From positions 460,507-524,506 of the forward strand of contig NZ_LMCQ01000019.1 of assembly GCF_001424835.1 (NCBI RefSeq): DNA of 64,000 nucleotides, read 5' to 3'. Position numbers and translations under genes: made by a program. Below, in pieces: positions 1 to 8,540 of the stretch; positions within the stretch are counted from its first letter, which is position 1, and each line of letters opens with the position of its first letter. The DNA is from Variovorax sp. Root318D1 (lineage in GTDB: Bacteria > Pseudomonadota > Gammaproteobacteria > Burkholderiales > Burkholderiaceae_C). Below the pieces are notes generated by a model. It was not told the DNA's origin. It was given only the letters and a program-made list of their open reading frames with translations, and made no database searches.

Positions 1-796
1 TCGAGCGAATTAGCGTTTCAGCGTCATGCGTTCGGCCGAAGTATTGCTCTACCCGTTTCGCGAGCATCGCAAGAATTTCGTGATTGGTCCAAGAGTGCCA
101 AACAACGGAGCCCTCTATTTTGTCTGTAGACTCATCCGAAGTGCGGACAAGATAGTACACATCTGACCGCAAGCTAACGCGAAAAGACACCCCTTTGCTG
201 TCAGAGGAAATATCTCTGATAGCGTTTATCAGTGCAGAGATTTTTCGAATGTCTTTCTTCTGACCTTCCCATCCGCGATCAAGGTCATCGAGGTAAACGT
301 AAATTCTCCCGTTCTTTAGAAATTGCTCAACTATTCCTTTTTTTGCCGCAGATAAATTTAGATATTTTTCTGTTTTGAACGTGCTTTGAAGGAATTCAAT
401 AAATTTTCCACCGTAAGAATTTAAATTCTCTCGCCATCCGTCATATGGTAGGCCGAACGATGAAATTGCCTTCTTTGCAATTATTTCGATTATTCCGACC
501 TTCCATTCCCTGATAAGTTTTAGAAAATCTTCTTCTTTGTCGCCGATGCCTGCAATGTCGTCTGGTTTTACTAGAATAGACAGTTTCCCGGCGTTTTGCT
601 CTTCTGCGATCGCCACGTGGAATAACGCGGATTTCCCGATTCCTTTGTGTCCAACTAGTACGCGAAGTGGCAGATCATTGGCAACTTGATCAAAGACGTT
701 GCTTTTAAAATAGTATGCACGCAATCGATCAAGATCTTCATCCTCTGCTGCTTCATGACCGAAAATTTGCGCGATTTCAGTCTCGTTGAATTTCAA
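1..796 (-). CDS. P-loop ATPase, Sll1717-like family (partial, C-terminus beyond window)
   Basis: An open frame on the minus strand runs from a TTG at 796 off the left edge, giving 265 residues. The TTG is preceded by AGGA six bases upstream, and no ATG lies near it. Seen: an N-terminal FGHEAAEDEDL segment, Walker A GHKGIGKS at about residues 49-56, and Walker B IYVYLDDLDRGW at about 165-176. The N-terminal pattern with an early Walker A followed by a long helical region resembles the Sll1717-type P-loop ATPases, which often occur in defence or mobile islands. The substrate is unknown. It sits beside a restriction-modification system and is AT-richer than the core genes further right, so it is probably island cargo. 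The missing C-terminus prevents a firmer call. Confidence 0.7.
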   Translation of the reverse strand, partial: MKFNETEIAQIFGHEAAEDEDLDRLRAYYFKSNVFDQVANDLPLRVLVGHKGIGKSALFHVAIAEEQNAGKLSILVKPDDIAGIGDKEEDFLKLIREWKVGIIEIIAKKAISSFGLPYDGWRENLNSYGGKFIEFLQSTFKTEKYLNLSAAKKGIVEQFLKNGRIYVYLDDLDRGWEGQKKDIRKISALINAIRDISSDSKGVSFRVSLRSDVYYLVRTSDESTDKIEGSVVWHSWTNHEILAMLAKRVEQYFGRTHDAETLIRS

Positions 797-1103
797 CGTC
801 TTTCCTATCTAAGAAATTTCTGCAGCATTTGTATAAATTTTTGCGGTGCTTGAAATCTCAGAGAATTCCTCTGCCTTTTCTTCGCGCTAGGATTGTCTTT
901 GAAAAGCATATCGCTGCAGACATGGTACTGGATATGGGCTAGAAGGTATATTGGGTTTGCCCGTGAGCGTGAAGTGCTGCAAGTCGAAGCGGATCTTGGA
1001 CGATGGCGGGATGGCCCCGTTCGTTGAGTAGGCGCGTGACGAATGTTCGAGACCGACTAGCGGGTACCTACTGCCGACGAGGGCTGTGGTCGAAGCAGAG
1101 TGT
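797..1103. other. Intergenic region, no gene seen
   Basis: About 300 bases between the divergent ATPase and C-protein genes. The left part is AT-rich (around 830-900) and probably holds the ATPase promoter. The right part (960-1100) has higher GC and no open frame with similarity I recognise; it could be a scrap of an older insertion. Confidence 0.4.
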
Positions 1104-1129
1104 GACTCATTGTCCGTAGACTGATCGTC
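1104..1129 (+). promoter_or_regulatory. C box: operator for the restriction-modification controller protein
   Basis: Two 11-bp imperfect palindromes, GACTCATTGTC (1104-1114) and GACTGATCGTC (1119-1129), are separated by CGTA. The 11+4+11 layout and the GAC-N5-GTC half sites match the known C-box architecture of PvuII-type systems (left operator, spacer, right operator). The pair overlaps the putative -35 of the C gene. This is where a C dimer would bind the left site to activate and the right site to repress, giving the delayed restriction expression known for such systems. Confidence 0.8.
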
Positions 1130-1137
1130 AGCATAAT
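1110..1137 (+). promoter_or_regulatory. Putative promoter of the C-R operon
   Basis: TTGTCC (1110-1115) and CATAAT (1132-1137) are 16 bp apart. The predicted start near 1144 leaves only about 10 bases before the GTG at 1154. There is no Shine-Dalgarno, which fits the leaderless or near-leaderless transcripts known for C genes. Confidence 0.5.
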
Positions 1138-1153
1138 TTCACAGTTCAGTCCT

Positions 1154-1384
1154 GTGAAGAAAAAACTAACCCCAAATCAGCAGTTCGGGCTGCGTGTGCG
1201 CGAACTCCGCCTAGCCCGAGGGTGGTCTCAAGAAGAACTCGGCGCGCGATGCGGTATCGATCGCACCTATGTTAGCGGCGTTGAGAGGGGCGTTCGCAAT
1301 CCCACCCTAACCGTTGTTGCTGCCATCGCGGTCGGCTTAGAGACACCCCTTCGAGAGCTGTTTTCAGCGTCGGAGGGCCATTAA
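1154..1384 (+). CDS. XRE-family controller (C) protein of a type II restriction-modification system
   Basis: A 76-residue single-domain helix-turn-helix protein. Residues about 10-66 form the five-helix XRE fold, with recognition region WSQEELGARCGIDRTYVSGVERG. Size, fold and the C box directly upstream fit the C proteins that time restriction gene expression. The start is GTG with no good ribosome site; the next in-frame candidate would cut into helix 1, so GTG 1154 is preferred. The stop is 2 bases before the nuclease ATG at 1387, so the two are almost certainly co-transcribed and translationally coupled. The likely role is to activate then repress its own promoter while the methyltransferase gene on the other strand protects the host. 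Confidence 0.85.
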   Translation: MKKKLTPNQQFGLRVRELRLARGWSQEELGARCGIDRTYVSGVERGVRNPTLTVVAAIAVGLETPLRELFSASEGH

Positions 1385-1386
1385 AG

Positions 1387-2562
1387 ATGGAGATTCTCAA
1401 GCGGACCAGTTCTGGGCGCGGCGAATATGAGCTCGCAGGTTCTGTCGATAGTGTCGCAACAAGCGCTCTGATCGATAAGCCGCTGCTTATTGACACTCAG
1501 TCAAGTCTCGGTCAACTTTCTACCGGCATCTGGCTGCAGTCGCAGGGGGGTAAACCTCGCTTGCGGATGATTGAGAAAGGCAAAGGCATTCACATTCATC
1601 GACAGATCGAAGCGCTGCTTCTTATGCCGCAATCGATCCGGGATGAAACTCAACTTCTTGGCGGGCAGCCTGTGGTACTTGCGGGGCGCTATGTCATGAG
1701 GCGCGTGGAAGTGTCGTCCGCTAAGTTTGTTGATGCTTCTGCAATCCTGCAACTTCGCGCGATTGATTGCTTGAACGACACACTGACACATCAAATCGAT
1801 TTTCCGAATCGTATACAGAGCATTCTCCGCCTCTATGCTGGTGCCGAAAAACTGCCGCCGCGCGTAGCAAAAGCCCTCCATGCTCATCAGGCGGACGTTA
1901 TTTCTACTAGGCGGGTAAGTGCATCCACCGAGAGGATCGTGGCCGAGATAATTTCGGCCACCGAGGCCGCTGCTGAGGAAAGCGATATTGTCTTAATCCG
2001 AGGGGAGGATCCGGTCCCTCTTTTGCTAGATCTATTGCGATCGCAGCCAACGGTCGAGATTCCACCTATTTCCGATATCGATCCGGAAGACCTGGTAATG
2101 CGGCGCAGAGTCGCAGATAGATGGAGAATGCAAAAGGACCGAGGTCCCGAGTCAACAAAATTCAGATCTGCGGTGCGCAAAGCCTATAAGTCAACGTGCC
2201 TGTTTTGCGGGCTTCGACTTGTCTCGCCAGATGTGCGTGTTCCAGGAATCGATGCGGCTCACATTGCCGCATGGGCGCATTACGAGGCAGATGTGGTGGG
2301 TAACGGACTATGTCTGTGCAAGTTGCATCACTGGGCTTTCGACCAATATCTGCTTGCCCTCAAATTTGATGAGGGCGTGGGCTACTCTATAGTAGTCACG
2401 CAACTCGCACTTGATGCATTCGCTTCAGATCCGGCTGTACTGGAAAGCCTTGCCGCCGTTGCAGGACCAATCAATAAACAGCGCCTTCCTGATGATCCAA
2501 ATGACTGGCCCCGCCCTCAGTTCTTAAACCTGCTGTACGAGGACATGCGGGTCAATTTCTAG
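1387..2562 (+). CDS. HNH restriction endonuclease (type II)
   Basis: 391 residues. The C-terminal part carries an HNH nuclease module: CLFC at about residues 269-272, DAAHIAAW about 25 residues later, then NGLCLCKLHHWAFD. This is the HNH_2 type, with structural cysteines and catalytic His/Asn. The N-terminal ~250 residues are not recognised and probably form the DNA-recognition part. It follows the C gene by 2 bases and converges on the methyltransferase gene, overlapping its 3' end by 39 bp. Context (C protein, 5-cytosine methyltransferase, Vsr) makes a restriction enzyme much more likely than a homing or McrA-like nuclease. The cut site cannot be read from sequence. Confidence 0.8.
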   Translation: MEILKRTSSGRGEYELAGSVDSVATSALIDKPLLIDTQSSLGQLSTGIWLQSQGGKPRLRMIEKGKGIHIHRQIEALLLMPQSIRDETQLLGGQPVVLAGRYVMRRVEVSSAKFVDASAILQLRAIDCLNDTLTHQIDFPNRIQSILRLYAGAEKLPPRVAKALHAHQADVISTRRVSASTERIVAEIISATEAAAEESDIVLIRGEDPVPLLLDLLRSQPTVEIPPISDIDPEDLVMRRRVADRWRMQKDRGPESTKFRSAVRKAYKSTCLFCGLRLVSPDVRVPGIDAAHIAAWAHYEADVVGNGLCLCKLHHWAFDQYLLALKFDEGVGYSIVVTQLALDAFASDPAVLESLAAVAGPINKQRLPDDPNDWPRPQFLNLLYEDMRVNF

Positions 2563-3573
2563 TCGATTCCGGGGCACACCTTCTGGCCGTCTGCGAGGCG
2601 GAGTTTCTGAACGTTTCCTCGCTGCGGCACGCTTTGCCGCATTGTATTTCGCGGTGCGTGCAGCGAGCGCTGCGGCCACGCGATGACCAATCCATTCGAC
2701 AACGTTAACCGTAACGGCGTTGCCCGCCGCATGGTATCGCTTCGATTCAATTCGTTCCGAGTCCTCATCAAAAGTCAAGGGCAGCGTCCAATTATCGGGA
2801 AAGCCTTGAATGCGCTCTGATTCGATTGGTGTTAGCCGGCGTACCCGTCCGGACGGGTAGGATACGTATGTGCGGCTCCAATCAGTGCCGGTATGCCGCG
2901 CCGAGCAGGCGTACAAGCAGTACGCTAGTCCTTGGACGACGGGGCCTTTGACAGGATCTCCATAGCTTGTCTTAAAGGGGGAAACAGGCTTCTCCCCATT
3001 TGATCCGCTCGGCGAATTGCTCCCTTCGCTGCATTCGGACTCAAAAAGTATTTGTCCGGCAAGTTCTGGGTCTCGATGAGTGGCAACAATAAAGACTCTT
3101 TGGCGAGATTGGGGGACTCCGAAGTACCGGCTGTTAAGCACTCGCCATGCCACACCATACCCGAGGTTGGCCAGCGTGCGAATAACGATTCCGAAGTCTC
3201 GTCCTCCGTGGGAAGAGAGGAGACCTGGTACGTTTTCGATAACGACAACAGGGGGGCGGCGGCTTTCAATAAGCTTTGCGTAGTCGTAGAAGAGCCCCGA
3301 TTTTTTTCCGCGAAGTCCGTTTCGCGGACCCATGCGGGCGACTGAGACGTCTTGGCAGGGGAATCCTCCGACCCAAACATCGGCATCTGGGATTTCATCA
3401 GGTGTCACCTTTGTAATGTCTGTGGCTAGCGGAACGTGCGGCCAATGTTGGCGGAGAATTTTCTGGCAGAAGGGTTCGACCTCGCACTGCCAGACGACTT
3501 TCATGCCAGCACGTTCAAAGCCAAGGTCGAAGCCGCCGATTCCGGCGAAAAAAGAAGCAACGCGGAGCGTCAT
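2524..3573 (-). CDS. DNA (cytosine-5-)-methyltransferase
   Basis: 349 residues from the ATG at 3573. A longer open frame extends to 3732, but motif I (FFAGIGGFDLG, residues 8-18) would then sit abnormally deep, so the internal ATG is chosen. Seen in order: motif IV GGFPCQD with catalytic Cys at about 73, motif VI ENVPG at about 114, motif VIII SRQRVFIV, motif IX region RRLTPIESERIQGFPDNW, and motif X HAAGNAVTVNVVEWIG. It transfers methyl from SAM to C5 of cytosine in the recognition site, protecting host DNA from the neighbouring HNH nuclease. Its 3' end overlaps the nuclease gene on the opposite strand. A Vsr gene nearby fits, since 5-methylcytosine deamination creates T:G mismatches. Confidence 0.93.
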   Translation of the reverse strand: MTLRVASFFAGIGGFDLGFERAGMKVVWQCEVEPFCQKILRQHWPHVPLATDITKVTPDEIPDADVWVGGFPCQDVSVARMGPRNGLRGKKSGLFYDYAKLIESRRPPVVVIENVPGLLSSHGGRDFGIVIRTLANLGYGVAWRVLNSRYFGVPQSRQRVFIVATHRDPELAGQILFESECSEGSNSPSGSNGEKPVSPFKTSYGDPVKGPVVQGLAYCLYACSARHTGTDWSRTYVSYPSGRVRRLTPIESERIQGFPDNWTLPLTFDEDSERIESKRYHAAGNAVTVNVVEWIGHRVAAALAARTAKYNAAKRAAARKRSETPPRRRPEGVPRNRLEIDPHVLVQQV

Positions 3574-3685
3574 AGCAAGGTTCTCGCAGTCCTTCGCGGC
3601 CCGTCGGGCCGATACTGTTGATTCTGCCAGTGTAGACCAAGAGCAGCAAGTGCAGAGCCCGAAAGGGCTTTTTTGGGGGTCCAAG

Positions 3686-3714
3686 TTGGCTTTTCTGGGC
3701 AAGTGAAGTAAACT
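3686..3714 (+). promoter_or_regulatory. Putative promoter of the ParC-like gene
   Basis: TTGGCT (3686-3691), a 17-bp spacer and TAAACT (3709-3714) lie 23 bases before the ATG at 3738. A small hairpin AGCCC-GAAA-GGGCT followed by six T (3656-3674) lies just upstream and could isolate this promoter from upstream transcription. Confidence 0.4.
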
Positions 3715-3737
3715 GTGTGTATCAGCGGGCATTTCTC

Positions 3738-4007
3738 ATGGCAACAGACACTTTGATTAAAGGGGAGTCGCTCAAGGAGATGCTTAGCGTCGGGGCAAGC
3801 GTCGACGTGACGATTTCGGCGGAGAGCGACACCTATGTGGTGTTGATTGGCGCTGGACTAACGCAGCGACTTCTTCAGGCTAAACGCGGCCACGTTCGAC
3901 GGTTTCGGACGCTGGATAGCGCGGCTCAGTTTTTGAGTAAGTTAGGTTGCAGGCATGCAGCCATTGACATGGCTCATTGGGAGCCTGCTCAACGTTCGCT
4001 GGAGTGA
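3738..4007 (+). CDS. Small ParC-like (plasmid partition-associated) protein
   Basis: 89 residues from the ATG at 3738; an alternative GTG at 3717 adds 7. The pattern ASVDVTISAESDTYVVLIG then QAKRGHVRRFRTLDSAAQFLSKLGC resembles small proteins annotated in plasmids and islands as ParC-family partition-associated proteins. I recognise the family only by its general pattern. No catalytic motif is visible. It is divergent from the methyltransferase and convergent with vsr. Its presence suggests the restriction-modification cassette came from a plasmid or integrative element. Confidence 0.55.
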   Translation: MATDTLIKGESLKEMLSVGASVDVTISAESDTYVVLIGAGLTQRLLQAKRGHVRRFRTLDSAAQFLSKLGCRHAAIDMAHWEPAQRSLE

Positions 4008-4019
4008 TGCGCGCGCAAG

Positions 4020-4433
4020 TCAGAGCTTCGAGTTCTCCATGAATGCCTTCAAGGTCGTTAGCAGGTTTTCTGCTTGCCGAACCTCGCATTCCCACACTTC
4101 GAGTACCGTCCAGCCCTGTTGTTCGAGCGCAATGCGGTTTCGTGCATCTCGCGCTTTGTTGCCGCTAATCTTTGTGCTCCAGTAGCTCTCGTTGGACTTC
4201 GGCTTGGAGGCGCGTCGGCAGGTATGGCCATGCCAAAAACATCCTTGAACGAGGATGATCTTTCGATGCCGGGGTAAAACAATATCGGGGTGGCCTGGCA
4301 AGTCCTTCCGGTGCAGTCGGAAACGATAGCCTAAGCCGTGAAGGATTGAGCGGACTGCTAGTTCTGGCTTGGTATCCTTGCTGCGGATCCTGCTCATTAA
4401 CGCAGAACGCTTCGCTGGAGTAAGCGTGTCCAT
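4020..4433 (-). CDS. vsr: Very short patch repair endonuclease
   Basis: 137 residues, the normal Vsr length. Seen: MSRIRSKDTKPE near the N-terminus; the catalytic region YRFRLHRKDLPGHPDIVLPR with the Asp of the nuclease core; FWHGHTC with the Cys/His zinc-site residues; and SYWSTKI. Vsr nicks 5' of the T in T:G mismatches produced by deamination of 5-methylcytosine, starting repair back to C:G. It is commonly linked to cytosine-5 methyltransferases, as here. It ends 13 bases from the convergent ParC-like gene. Confidence 0.93.
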   Translation of the reverse strand: MDTLTPAKRSALMSRIRSKDTKPELAVRSILHGLGYRFRLHRKDLPGHPDIVLPRHRKIILVQGCFWHGHTCRRASKPKSNESYWSTKISGNKARDARNRIALEQQGWTVLEVWECEVRQAENLLTTLKAFMENSKL

Positions 4434-4660
4434 GTCTTACGTCGCCTAAATAGGTCGTGAAAACAGCGAGGAACTCTGATCATAGCGACGGCGAGAGGCC
4501 CTGTTTTGCCCCAGACACCTAGGCAGATCGGCGACGCGTAAGTCGCATCCGGATCACAAATCATGAACGTAACGCCTACCGCCGGTCATCGGCTAGGCGA
4601 CGTTCGCGACGTAGTCGCTTCGCTTCAACTATTTGCTCGCAACGACTGTGACAGCGAAAA

Positions 4661-4687
4661 GGGGACAGGCCATGACAGCCTGTCCCC
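4661..4687 (-). terminator. Rho-independent terminator after tRNA-Thr
   Basis: A perfect 10-bp stem GGGGACAGGC / GCCTGTCCCC with a 7-base loop. On the minus strand it is followed by TTTT, a few bases beyond the tRNA-Thr 3' end. Bases 4434-4656 between vsr and this hairpin hold no gene that I can recognise. Confidence 0.8.
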
Positions 4688-4693
4688 TCTATT

Positions 4694-4769
4694 TGGTGCC
4701 GGAGAGATGAATCGAACACCCGACCTTCTCATTACGAATGAGCTGCTCTACCGACTGAGCTACACCGGC
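4694..4769 (-). tRNA. tRNA-Thr (anticodon CGT)
   Basis: A 76-nt cloverleaf with encoded CCA: acceptor GCCGGTG / CTCCGGC with one T-T mismatch, D-arm GCTC...GAGC, anticodon loop TTCGTAA (CGT, threonine), and T-loop TTCGATT. Its 3' end faces the restriction-modification island, the usual orientation for islands integrated at tRNA 3' ends. The matching repeat would lie left of this window. Confidence 0.9.
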
Positions 4770-4794
4770 TAAGCCCGCGATTATAGCAAGAGCT

Positions 4795-5811
4795 TCAGGC
4801 CTTTTCGGCGTGGTACTGCGTCAAACGCTCGACTTCGTTACGCGAACCCAACATCACGCTCACGCGCTCGTGCAGTTTGGTGGGCTGCAGGTCGAGGATG
4901 CGCTGCTTGCCGTTGGTGGCCGCGCCGCCGGCCTGCTCGACGAGCCAGCTCATGGGGTTGGCCTCGTACATCAGGCGCAGCTTGCCGGCCTTTTCGGGCT
5001 CGCGCTTGTCCCACGGGTACATGAAGACGCCGCCGCGCATCAGGATGCGGTGCACGTCGGCCACCATGCTGGCAATCCAGCGCATGTTGAAGTCTTTGCC
5101 GCGGGGGCCGTCCTTGCCGGCCAGGCATTCTTCGATGTAGCGCGTCATGGGCTCGTCCCAATGGCGCATGTTGCTCATGTTGATGGCAAATTCTTTGGTG
5201 TCCGCCGGAATCTGGATGTCTTCCTGCGTGAGCACGAAGCTGCCTTGCTCGCGGTCGAGCGTGAACATGGCCACGCCGTTGCCCACGGTAAGCACCAGGG
5301 TGGTCTGTGGGCCGTAGATACAGTAGCCCGCGGCCACTTGCTGGGTGCCGGCCTGCAGAAAGTCGGCTTCCTGCACGCCGGGGGTGTCGTCGGGCTTCTT
5401 CAGCACGCTGAAGATGGTGCCAATGCTCACGTTCACGTCGATGTTGCTGCTGCCGTCTAGCGGGTCGAACATGAGCAGGTATTCGCCCTGCGGGTAGCGG
5501 TTGGGCACCACGTAGATGCTGTCCATTTCTTCGCTGGCCATGGCCGCGAGGTGACCGCCCCATTCGTTCGCTTCAATGAGCACTTCGTTGGCGATGATGT
5601 CCAGCTTCTTCTGGATCTCGCCCTGCACGTTCTCGCTTTCGGCAGTGCCGAGCACGCCGCCCAGCGCGCCCTTGTTGACGGCCTGGCTGATGCTCTTGCA
5701 GGCACGGGCAACCACTTCGAGCAAGAGGCGCAGCTGGCCGGGAATGAGGCCGTCGGCGCGTTGCTGTTCGACGAGATAGCGGGTAAGGGAGATCTTCTGT
5801 TGTTGAGCCAT
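4795..5811 (-). CDS. fbp: Fructose-1,6-bisphosphatase class 1
   Basis: 338 residues, typical class 1 length. It hydrolyses fructose-1,6-bisphosphate to fructose-6-phosphate in gluconeogenesis and the Calvin-type pathway. Seen: the metal/phosphate motif [13 protein letters not shown] at about residues 115-127, the [13 protein letters not shown] substrate loop, and [19 protein letters not shown] near the C-terminus. It is the last gene of a minus-strand run prfB-HAD-pepN-fbp and lies 20 bases after pepN. Confidence 0.95.
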   Translation of the reverse strand: MAQQQKISLTRYLVEQQRADGLIPGQLRLLLEVVARACKSISQAVNKGALGGVLGTAESENVQGEIQKKLDIIANEVLIEANEWGGHLAAMASEEMDSIYVVPNRYPQGEYLLMFDPLDGSSNIDVNVSIGTIFSVLKKPDDTPGVQEADFLQAGTQQVAAGYCIYGPQTTLVLTVGNGVAMFTLDREQGSFVLTQEDIQIPADTKEFAINMSNMRHWDEPMTRYIEECLAGKDGPRGKDFNMRWIASMVADVHRILMRGGVFMYPWDKREPEKAGKLRLMYEANPMSWLVEQAGGAATNGKQRILDLQPTKLHERVSVMLGSRNEVERLTQYHAEKA

Positions 5812-5831
5812 GTGCTTTCTGTGTTCCTTGG

Positions 5832-8540
5832 TTAGTTACCGGCCAGGGCGCGGGTAACGACTTCGTGGGTGTCCTTGCTCAGGTCGGGCTTGGCGGCCAC
5901 GCGGGCGATGGCTTCGCGCGCGGCGCTGCGGTAGGGCTCGGCCAACTTGCTCCAGCGGTCGAGGGCGCGGGCAAGGCGAGCGGCCACCTGGGGGTTGATG
6001 GCGTCCAGCTCGATGACGCGCTCGCTCCAGAACACGTAGCCGGCCGCATCGGGGCGATGGAATGCTCCGGGGTTGGCGCTGCAGTAGCTGAAGATTACGC
6101 TGCGGGCGCGGTTCGGGTTCTTGATGGAGAAGTCCGGGTGCTTCATCAGCTGCTTGACCAGCGGCAAGATGTCGCCGCCGCGGTCGGGCGCACCGGCCTG
6201 CAGCGAGAACCATTTGTCGATGACCAGCGCCTCGTCCTTGAAGATGGCGTGGAAGCGCGCGAGCGCCTGTGCGGCCAGAGTGTGGCCTGACGACACCAGC
6301 GCGTTGAGCGCGTTGAAGCGGTCGGTCATGTTGCCGGCATCCTTGAAACGCTGCAGGGTCTTGCCGGGCCACACGGTGTCGCCCGATGAGCGCGCCGCCA
6401 GGCACAAGAAGTTGAGCGCCATGCCGGCCAGCGCGCGTCGGCCAGAAGAGGTCGGGTCGGGCGTGTAAGCGCCGGTGTCGTGGTTCTCTTCGTAGACCTG
6501 TTGCCAGTCGGAGAAGAGGGCGCTGGCCAGCTGGGCACGCATGGCATCGCGCACCAGGTGCACGCGCTGCGGGTCGACTACGTCGAGCTGCTCGGCAATG
6601 TAGGTTTCCGACGGCAGCGTAAGCACCAGCTCCTTGAAGGCGGCATCGAGCTTGGGGTTGCGCAGCACGCTGCGCATGGCGTCGATGTAGGCGTCGTTCA
6701 GCACCGGGGTGATGTCGGTCGCCAGCGCCGCAATGCCCTGCAGCGCGGCGCGCAGGCCCAGGCGCTGGCCGGCTTCCCAGCGGTTGAACGGATCGGGGTC
6801 GTTGGCCAGCAGGGTGAGCAGCTGGGCGTCGGTGTATTCGAAGTCCAGGATCACCGGTGCGCTGAAGCCGCGCAAGATCGACGGCACGGGCTCGGCGTCC
6901 AGGCCCACAAAGGTGATCTGCTCGCCGGCGCGCGAAAGCACCAGCGTGCGTGTGCCGTGCGTGATGCGCTCTTCGCCTTCGAGCTGCATCGGCAGTTCGC
7001 GTCCGCTGGCGTCGAGCAAACCAATGTTCACCGGAATGACAAAGGGTTCCTTGGTCGCCTGGCCGGGCGTGGGCGGGCAGCTCTGCACGATGCTCAGCGT
7101 ATAGCTGCGGTTCTGCGCGTCGTACACGCCGTGGGCGGCAAGGCGCGGCGTGCCGGCCTGGCTGTACCAGCGCTTGAACTGCGGCAGCAAGCGAGACAGT
7201 TCCGAATCGGGGTTGGCGTCGGCAATGGCTTGCGCAAAATCGTCGCAGGTCACGGCCTGGCCGTCGTGGCGTTCAAAGTAGAGGGTGATGCCCTTTTCAA
7301 AGCCCTTGCGGCCGACCAGCGTCTGCATCATGCGCACTACCTCGGCACCCTTTTCATAGATGGTGACGGTGTAGAAGTTGCTGATCTCGATGTAGCTGTC
7401 GGGCCGCACCGGGTGAGCCATGGGGCCGGCGTCTTCAGGGAACTGTGCAGTGCGCAGCACGCGCACGTCTTCGATGCGCTTCACGGCGCGGGCCGAGGCG
7501 TCGGCGCACAAATCCTGGCTGAACTCCTGGTCGCGGAAGACGGTGAGGCCTTCTTTGAGCGACAGCTGGAACCAGTCGCGGCAGGTCACGCGGTCGCCGC
7601 TCCAGTTATGAAAGTACTCATGGCCGACCACGCTTTCGATGTTGCTGTAGTCGGCGTCGGTGGCGGTGGCCTGGTTGGCCAGAACGTACTTCGTGTTGAA
7701 GATGTTCAGGCCCTTGTTCTCCATGGCGCCCATGTTGAAGTCGCTGGTCGCAACAATCATGAAGCGGTCCAGGTCCAGCGGCAGGCCAAAGCGGGCTTCG
7801 TCCCACAGCACGGAGTTGACCAGCGAGTTCATCGCATGCTCGGTCTTGTCGAGGTCGCCGGCGCGCACGTACACCTGCAGCAAGTGCTCCTTGCCGTTGC
7901 GCGCGGTAATGCGCTGCTCGCGCGCCACCAGCTTGCCGGCCACCAGCGCGAACAGGTAGCAGGGCTTCCTGAAGGGGTCGACCCACTTGGCAAAGTGGCG
8001 GCCTTCGGGCAGCTCGCCTTGCTCGACCAGGTTGCCGTTCGACAGCAGCACCGGATACGCGGCCTTGTTGGCGCGCAGCGTCACGGTGTACATCGCCATC
8101 ACGTCCGGACGGTCGAGGAAGTAGGTGATCCGGCGGAAGCCTTCGGCCTCGCACTGCGTGAAGAAGGTGTCTTCACTCACGAACAGGCCCATCAACTTGG
8201 TGTTCTTGATGGGGCAGCAGGTGGTGAAGATCTCGAGTTCGAAGGCCCCTTCTTCGGCGGACGGCAGGCCGTCCAGCACGAGCTGGTCGCCTTCCATGCG
8301 GAAGGATGCGCCCTGTCCGTTGACTAGCACGCGCGCCAGGTTCAGCTCATCGCCGTCCAGGCGCAGCGGCTGGGCCGGCGCGTCGGGGTTGCGGCGCAGT
8401 TGCATGCGGTTGAGCACGCGGGTCTTGGCGGGGTCCAGGTCGAAGGTCAGGTCGACGGTGTCGATCCAGAAGGCCGGAGCGGCATAGTCTTCGCGGCGAA
8501 TGGCAATCGGTTGCCCTTGGGCGTCACGCTGCAGCAGCAT
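5832..8540 (-). CDS. pepN: Aminopeptidase N (M1 family)
   Basis: 902 residues from the ATG at 8540 (start [15 protein letters not shown]); a longer frame to 8597 lies inside the upstream gene and is not used. It removes N-terminal amino acids from peptides in the cytoplasm. Seen: the exopeptidase motif GAMEN, the zinc motif HEYFHNW followed 18 residues on by the third ligand Glu in [10 protein letters not shown], and the long C-terminal helical domain of the E. coli-type enzyme. Its start overlaps the end of the upstream HAD gene by 17 bp, so the two are probably translationally coupled. Confidence 0.95.
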   Translation of the reverse strand: MLLQRDAQGQPIAIRREDYAAPAFWIDTVDLTFDLDPAKTRVLNRMQLRRNPDAPAQPLRLDGDELNLARVLVNGQGASFRMEGDQLVLDGLPSAEEGAFELEIFTTCCPIKNTKLMGLFVSEDTFFTQCEAEGFRRITYFLDRPDVMAMYTVTLRANKAAYPVLLSNGNLVEQGELPEGRHFAKWVDPFRKPCYLFALVAGKLVAREQRITARNGKEHLLQVYVRAGDLDKTEHAMNSLVNSVLWDEARFGLPLDLDRFMIVATSDFNMGAMENKGLNIFNTKYVLANQATATDADYSNIESVVGHEYFHNWSGDRVTCRDWFQLSLKEGLTVFRDQEFSQDLCADASARAVKRIEDVRVLRTAQFPEDAGPMAHPVRPDSYIEISNFYTVTIYEKGAEVVRMMQTLVGRKGFEKGITLYFERHDGQAVTCDDFAQAIADANPDSELSRLLPQFKRWYSQAGTPRLAAHGVYDAQNRSYTLSIVQSCPPTPGQATKEPFVIPVNIGLLDASGRELPMQLEGEERITHGTRTLVLSRAGEQITFVGLDAEPVPSILRGFSAPVILDFEYTDAQLLTLLANDPDPFNRWEAGQRLGLRAALQGIAALATDITPVLNDAYIDAMRSVLRNPKLDAAFKELVLTLPSETYIAEQLDVVDPQRVHLVRDAMRAQLASALFSDWQQVYEENHDTGAYTPDPTSSGRRALAGMALNFLCLAARSSGDTVWPGKTLQRFKDAGNMTDRFNALNALVSSGHTLAAQALARFHAIFKDEALVIDKWFSLQAGAPDRGGDILPLVKQLMKHPDFSIKNPNRARSVIFSYCSANPGAFHRPDAAGYVFWSERVIELDAINPQVAARLARALDRWSKLAEPYRSAAREAIARVAAKPDLSKDTHEVVTRALAGN

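Noticed and set aside
3052..3345. Plus-strand ORFs inside the methyltransferase gene
   Set aside because: Shadow frames; the methyltransferase motifs on the minus strand are unambiguous.
3656..3674. Hairpin AGCCC-GAAA-GGGCT plus T6 as a gene terminator
   Set aside because: No plus-strand gene ends here; kept only as a possible insulator before the ParC-like promoter.
6480..8327. 615-codon open frame on the plus strand
   Set aside because: Lies wholly antisense to pepN; composition is that of a GC-rich shadow frame with no domain.
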